Assembly (NCBI RefSeq): GCF_040954645.1
Contig: NC_092805.1
Location: 21,850,741 to 21,914,740, forward strand
Direction: 5' to 3'
DNA length: 64,000 nucleotides
DNA from: Diabrotica undecimpunctata
Lineage: Eukaryota > Arthropoda > Insecta > Coleoptera > Chrysomelidae
Shown here: piece after piece, positions 58,903 through 64,000 of the stretch
Layout: each line of letters opens with the position of its first letter
Position numbering within the stretch: position 1 is the first letter of the stretch
Made by a program: the position numbers and the translations under genes
The notes under the pieces: model-generated
The model's database searches: none
Seen by the model: only the letters and a program-made list of their open reading frames with translations
Told to the model about the DNA's origin: nothing

Positions 58903-59077
58903 CTGTAAAAAAATATATTATAATTCTGAATTAAACAAAACAAATGAGTTTTACCTGGTTATTGTCACACAAACACAGTTTTTCACTATACTTAATATCA
59001 TTCTCGTCACGATTTTCAATGTATTCTAAATGTAAATTTTTTTGAACACAAACGCAGCAGAATTCATCTAATTCCAT
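57685..59077 (-). CDS. ZAD and ten C2H2 zinc-finger protein, complete, 2 coding exons
   Basis: A probable nuclear sequence-specific DNA-binding regulator; its targets are unknown. Exon 1 is 59077-58955 (41 codons) and exon 2 is 58902-57685, joined in phase 0 across a 52-bp intron, giving 446 residues. The N-terminus reads ELDEFCCVCVQ and, after the join, YKICINCIAQLNLAYNF, the paired CxxC motifs of a ZAD (zinc-finger-associated) dimerisation domain, about residues 7-75. Then come one C2H2 finger (about 85-108), an acidic run of seven Glu, and nine fingers to about residue 437. The linkers between fingers 3-4 and 9-10 are near the TGEKP type; the others are looser. Starting inside exon 2 would break the ZAD domain, so the exon 1 ATG is chosen. 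ZAD-zinc-finger genes are greatly expanded in insects, so I do not assign an orthologue. Confidence 0.9.
58955..59077 (-). CDS. ZAD zinc-finger gene, coding exon 1
   Basis: Minus-strand ATG at 59077-59075, 41 codons ending in CAG before a gtaaaa donor. Supplies the first CxxC of the ZAD domain. The second CxxC lies in exon 2, so the join is supported by domain continuity as well as phase. Confidence 0.85.
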
Positions 59078-60008
59078 TATTTAATATTTGTTTATTTTTT
59101 ATTTTATAATGCATCAAAGTAACAGAAACACAAGATTAGAATTTGGTGTAGCAAGGAGCCCATCTCTATATATATTTGTGACATTTGACTTATTTTGCAA
59201 TTTGCAACATTTATTTTTATCATAGGCATATACATTTTTTATATTTATAGCATTTTTATATATTCTGTGGTGTATAGAAAGTAACTTTTAAATTATTTTC
59301 TTAAAAACCAATAAACTTCAGTCAAATAAATGTTGCTCTATTAAAAGGTAATTTTCGAGAAATGTGTTATTTGGAAGCTGTTTTCTTGTGGCATGTTATT
59401 AATTATTGCATAATGTATGATTTTTAAACAGGAAATCGAAAAGACAAAATAAACATAATATTTTCAACTGAAATTGTTGTCAATTTCCAGTAAATACAAT
59501 AAAGAAATGTATTGATTTGAATGTGTACTTAAACTGATCAACATTTATAAAAAATTAGTAAATTTAAAATCACAGCTGAGAAAAACGCATATATGTGATA
59601 TACGAAAACTTAATTTTAAAAATTATAAAACGTTTTTGTAAAATTATGTTTATTTTAATATATTGGATTCTTGTAATAACAATCACCACATGTTAGTATT
59701 TGGACATATACATAACGAACAAACTTATCTATAAATGTCTTTGCGACGTTTCTTCTCAGCTGTCAGAAAGTGGTCGGTCAAATGTCAAAAAGTAGGTCAA
59801 TATTTTACATTTTACCTTTCAATACGTGTGTTCATATGTTGTTTTTTTTTCAGACTTTTTTGCGATTTAAATTATTTTCGACCATGTAAGCGAAGTGCTG
59901 TAGGGATTTTTAAATAATCGACGTCAAATGAATTAACCTAGCGTAGGAAATATTTAATTTTTTTTATTCAAAAACCTACCTACCATAGGATGGTTTAAAA
60001 AGTGAAAT
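59078..60008. promoter_or_regulatory. Head-to-head intergenic region between the zinc-finger gene and Eaf
   Basis: About 930 bp separate the two divergent start codons, so this stretch must hold both 5' UTRs and both promoters. I see no clear TATA box or initiator that I would defend. A snapback-family end lies inside it at about 59371-59400. Confidence 0.5.
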
Positions 60009-60105
60009 ATGGCTGAAAAGTTAGGATTAGGCACTGAGATTAGAGAATTAAAGATTGGACAAAGCTTTGTTAATCCGAAATCTAAAGCATTTCACACAAT
60101 GAAAT
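60009..60105 (+). CDS. Eaf: Eaf coding exon 1
   Basis: ATG at 60009, 32 codons plus one base, donor gtaagt at 60106. Encodes [20 protein letters not shown], then SKAFHTMK. The start is chosen because it is the first in-frame ATG and the protein length before the FHT motif fits EAF proteins. Confidence 0.9.
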
Positions 60106-62771
60106 GTAAGTTTCCACCCTTGGCATGCTTTGAATGTGACAAACTAATAAATGTGTTTTTTAGATGATTTCAAACCAGCTTCAGTTGATACTAATAAAAA
60201 GGCGACTATAGAAGTTCCTGGAGTTAATCAAGTTACTGTTACAGTTCCTCATTTAGGTAAACAAAATTTTTGTTATAATAATCTCCCTTTAGCATGGCCA
60301 AAGAAATTTATGGTTAGAGCTTCATATGATTAGACTATTATTCAGTCTTAGAGAGTTTATACTGAATGTATATAGTCAGTTCTATCCTCTAATCATCAAT
60401 TGTTCTCACCAACTTTTCCTCACCCACAACACCTATCTTATTCAGTCAGGAGCAACCTGGGCCGTACCATTTTAGGTGCTTCAAAAACAAACTAAATATT
60501 TTTTATTTTCTCCATATTGAAACAACTTGATTGGTAGACATATTTCAGCTCTAAAGCTAAATTTTGTATGTATAATAAATACTTTCTGTTGTATTTATCT
60601 ACAGAGTTATGATTATTGTAGTCTAGCAAATTTGCTCAAACAAGGGTGATAGAACTACATGTTTTACCACTATTCTTAAGTTTATAAATATTTTATACAT
60701 TGCAAATCCATAATGGAATATGTGATGCAATATTTTGAATTGAAAATTTGAAAAAAAAAGAACAGAATAGTCTTAAATGTTCCTATTAACCATGAACATC
60801 CAAAAATAGTAATGAACTAAAGTGACTCAGTTATGAAAAGAAGATACTGATAATAGCAATTATCTAAAAAATATTTAAAATCCTGTAATTTACAGGTAAG
60901 TTAAAAAAGAGGTTTAAACCCAAAAGGCTATTTTCAGATAACTGAAACTGCAAATCAATACTCAAAAGGAACATAAGTACAGAAATAAATAAAATGTATT
61001 GATGGAAAGCCACCAGATAATATGGAGGACTTTGCTACATGAAGTACTAGCAATAGAGGGGTGTAAAACTTCATATAAAACAGAATAAAAAGAATAATAT
61101 AAAAATAGAACACATTTTGTATGATAAGGTATTTGTATATAAGGAAAATAGGTTAAAGATTTAGATTATTCATATTAAAATAGAAAGAAACCCAAAAGGT
61201 TCACAGATTTTGGACTGAAAATAACTAAACAAATTATGATGAATCTAGAAATATCTTAAGAAAAAGAATAAATCATAAAAAATATTGGTAAGTCATAAAT
61301 TACCAAAATTACTGTACATTACAAGTTAGGCACTATACGGCGTTCCACGTTAAGAAAATAACATTGCGGATATAGGGCCATGTATTTCTTATGGACGATA
61401 GAAGCACAGCGATGCCATGATGAACGCAAGCACGATTCAGGGTTGTATAATTTGTATTTTCGTTTTCACAGACATGAATTAAATTAATGTTTTTTAACAT
61501 AATTGACCAAAAGTGCCCATTCGAAACAAGAGATGAAAAGTAGGGAAAATGATTTTAATTATAGTAACGACAGTTTATTTGTTTTTCTGTAAGAATATCA
61601 TATACCATGAATCATAGAAATCAGTAGAAAATATTGCTTAGTTAAATCATGCACTTTGCCGGCTATTAAAGATTTAAAAGCAAATAAACAGACGGCTTGG
61701 AATGCATATATCTAATTATTAATTGCAACTTAAAATAATACGGTGTGCATATGTCAGCGATTTTATGTCGTTCTCTGAGACTACATAATGATAATACGGC
61801 TTTGTGGTTCTTCAGTTGTTATTCTGACTTTACAGTTAAATGTTAATTGAAAATGGAAATTCGAAAAATATATCGACAATCTAGTAAACCGCATTACTGA
61901 GAGTTTTGGCAACACTGATCTCTATAAGCCTAATGGTATTTTCTTAACGTGAAACGCTCTATAGTGTTAAATACAACAAGAAAAACTAAATAGAAAATAC
62001 CATGCTATGGATGTTTTTTGGACAGAATTATGGAAAATAGTCCGGTACATGTGCAGAAAGAATATTTGAAAATAGTCCGGTACATGTGCAGAAAGAATAT
62101 TTGAAAATACAATAAGCAAAATAGACTTGCCTTTATTGCACAAAATTTTTGTACTTGGCATCATCTTGGCTACTAAAAAAACATTTCTTTGCTTTTGTAT
62201 AGAGTCGCAGGAAAAGGAAAAAGTGAAGGAGTATGTGGATTGAATTATAGAAGCACTAGAAAATGCAAGATTTCACCAAATTATATTTCATCATACATTT
62301 TGTAAATCTACTATTGGCATAGGTTTATATGAATGTTATCGACTGTTTTTAATGTACTGGTCAATTTGGTGATAGAGATTGGAAATAAAACATTTTAAGA
62401 TTTGGGATTAGGACAGTATTGTAAATTTAGAAAAATTAATAAATTTTTTAAACTATTTAGTTTTAGCTAAAGCCAATTTATAAACATTGACATCTCTAAT
62501 TATTTAGTTTTACATAGATCATTATGTGCATTGATTGCATCTTTTCTATTTATATCTAGATTACTTACAGATTACTCATAGTATGTGTTGTCTATTACAG
62601 ATGGAGCGGGTATTCCACAAACAGTCTTTAAAGGCTCTCAAAAACCATATACTAAAGAATGTGTACTCATAATTGACAGGGTTACTGGAGAGATCACTTT
62701 AGAAAAATTAAGTTGTAATATTCAAGTCAAGAAAACTAGGAGTGAATATAACAAACCTCATATGTCAAAAG
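60009..62771 (+). CDS. Eaf: ELL-associated factor (EAF), N-terminal half; gene continues past the window
   Basis: EAF proteins bind and stimulate the elongation factor ELL, acting in super/little elongation complexes in the nucleus. Coding exons seen: 60009-60105, 60164-60256, 62601-62771, with consistent phases, giving 120 residues. Diagnostic stretches are [44 protein letters not shown] and [19 protein letters not shown], which match the conserved EAF N-terminal domain that contacts ELL. The last donor (gtaaga at 62772) leaves one base. The Ser/Asp-rich transactivation part must lie beyond 64000. No damage is visible. The third intron holds a decayed mariner. Confidence 0.93.
60164..60256 (+). 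CDS. Eaf: Eaf coding exon 2
   Basis: Joins across a 58-bp intron to complete the Tyr of YDFKPASVD, the most conserved EAF motif. Acceptor tttttag ends at 60163; donor gtaaac at 60257; one base left over. Confidence 0.92.
60257..62600 (+). other. Eaf intron 2, no other gene
   Basis: No coding resemblance. Contains a 35-bp tandem duplication at 62041-62110. Confidence 0.5.
62041..62110. repeat. Two exact tandem copies of a 35-bp unit
   Basis: tccggtacatgtgcagaaag, followed by aatatttgaaaatag, occurs twice head to tail (62041-62075, 62076-62110) without change, so the duplication is recent. Confidence 0.92.
62601..62771 (+). CDS. Eaf: Eaf coding exon 3
   Basis: Opens after attacag with the Asp-Gly codon split and carries [19 protein letters not shown] and [11 protein letters not shown]. 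Donor gtaaga at 62772. The following exon is outside the window. Confidence 0.92.
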
Positions 62772-63021
62772 GTAAGATATTATTAATTATTTCAATGAAA
62801 AACAATAGTTACAAAATATTTTTAAACTTTAAGACAAAATAGTTATAAGAATTTCCTATACTGATTAGTATAAAAAAGTAGCTGAAATTAAAGTAAGGAA
62901 TGAGCCAGTGTATCTTCTCTGAAAAAATTTGTTTAAATCATCTTTTTCTGAAAATATTTGTTTTCCTTTTTGTTTTCAAAGTTTGTTTATATAGTTTGAG
63001 TGTAGTTTTTTATGTTATGTA

Positions 63022-64000
63022 TGAGGGTCATTTGTAAAAAAGTTTCCCTATGTCGCTGAAAAAGAATGAGATATACTGGGAGAAATCTGGCAACACCACC
63101 TTACACATCAACTCTCCCTCTCTCTCGCCCCACCACTCTTGCCTCGCTGTTACCACTGTATGTGAAATTCGTGCTGTGATAAGCTTTTTAAGGGCAAAAC
63201 GGGTTTCACCTATTGACATTTACTGTCAGTTGATCAAAGTTTATGGAGAAAAGTATCTGTTCAATATGTTGACAAATGGTGTAGAGAATTCAGTGAAGGC
63301 TGAACAGAAATTCACAAAGAAGATCAGAGCGGAAGACCTTCACTTTCAGACGAAAATATCAAAAAAGTTGAAAGAATATTGCTTGAAAATCAGAGGTTCA
63401 CCAATAACGACTTTGCTTTGCATATTCCTGAGTATTCCCACACCACAATTCATAAGATATTAACAGAAAAGTTAGGCTATCACAAAGAGTGTGCGCTGTG
63501 GGTACCGCGACTGCTTACAGAAAATGCCAAACAGCAATGTGTCAAGTGTGTCCAGCAGTTTTTGCAACAATGTGAAGACAAAGAAGAAATTTTGGATTCC
63601 ATTGTTACAGGTGACGAAACATGGCTGTTTCACTTTATCTCCAAAACCAAGCAGCAATCACATGAATGGCATCACTCAACGAGAAAGTCATGGCAACTGT
63701 CTTTTGGAACAGGAAAGGCCTCCTGTTAATCGACTTTTTACCTCATGGAACAATAGTTAAATCCAGCAGATATAGTCGATTGTCCAGTGGTGTGAGGCTA
63801 CTCCATAACAGCGCTCAACCTCATGTCTCACATCAAACTGAACAACTACTGAGAGACTTTGTCTGGACTATTGTGCCCCCACCTACAGTCCGGACATAGT
63901 ACAAGTGATTATCACTTATTCCCAAAATTATAGGAATACTTGAGTGGCACATGCTTCAGTATTGATGATGAAGTCAAGGAAGAGGTTACTCAATTCCTCA
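63022..64000 (+). mobile_element. Decayed mariner element in Eaf intron 3, cut by window edge
   Basis: Mariner transposase in several frames: CEIRAVISFLRAKRVSPIDI, then QLIKVYGEKYL, ILTEKLGYHKECALWVPRLL, ILDSIVTGDETWLFHFISKT (first catalytic Asp), EKVMATVFWNRKGLLLIDFL, LLHNSAQPH, then SDYHLFPKL and IDDEVKEEVTQFL at the edge. The second catalytic Asp of H-D-N-A-x-P-H is Asn here, and there are frameshifts, so it is inactive. The left end is probably a TA at 63020 followed by tgagggtcatttgt. Confidence 0.85.

Overview
The window is AT-rich, intron-rich animal DNA. Long introns with GT-AG borders, a ZAD-C2H2 zinc-finger gene (an insect-expanded class), a malvolio-type metal transporter and many insect-style LINEs, Tc1/mariner, hAT and Harbinger remnants all point to an insect, probably a beetle. 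The species cannot be fixed from the sequence alone. I see no bacterial features, CRISPR array, rRNA or confident tRNA.

Three host genes are supported. (1) A complete NRAMP-family divalent metal transporter (malvolio, Mvl) on the plus strand has nine coding exons between 10351 and 39994. They join in frame to 584 residues, and about 28 kb of its 30 kb span is intron filled with transposable elements. (2) A 446-residue ZAD plus ten-finger C2H2 protein lies on the minus strand in two exons (59077 down to 57685). (3) The first three coding exons of Eaf (ELL-associated factor) lie on the plus strand from 60009, and the gene runs off the right edge. Genes 2 and 3 are head to head, about 930 bp apart.

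Layout: 1-10349 is upstream intergenic DNA with a snapback element, LINE pieces, a Tc1 remnant, a Penelope-like element with a GIY-YIG domain, a decayed R1-like LINE and an hAT-like non-autonomous element. 10350-39994 is Mvl; its introns hold an endonuclease-bearing LINE, an 8-bp-TSD MITE, two LINEs inserted in series at one target, an RTE-like fragment, a Harbinger derivative, a LINE with a 14-bp TSD, a BED-finger hAT fragment, an A/T-rich minisatellite, two LINEs with RT (one with RNase H and a 14-bp TSD) and a (TA)n tract. 39995-57092 is intergenic, with Tc1 remnants, a nested LINE-in-LINE, a second snapback element, more LINE fragments, an ATTCGATT-type satellite and an 800-bp foldback element. 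57093-64000 holds the zinc-finger gene, Eaf and a decayed mariner in an Eaf intron.

The genes do not form a pathway together: one moves divalent metals, one is a likely DNA-binding regulator and one belongs to the transcription elongation machinery. The most unusual content is the transposon record. Several insertions still have exact target-site duplications, one site was hit twice, and a snapback family carries 12-13 bp duplications that do not fit ordinary MITEs.
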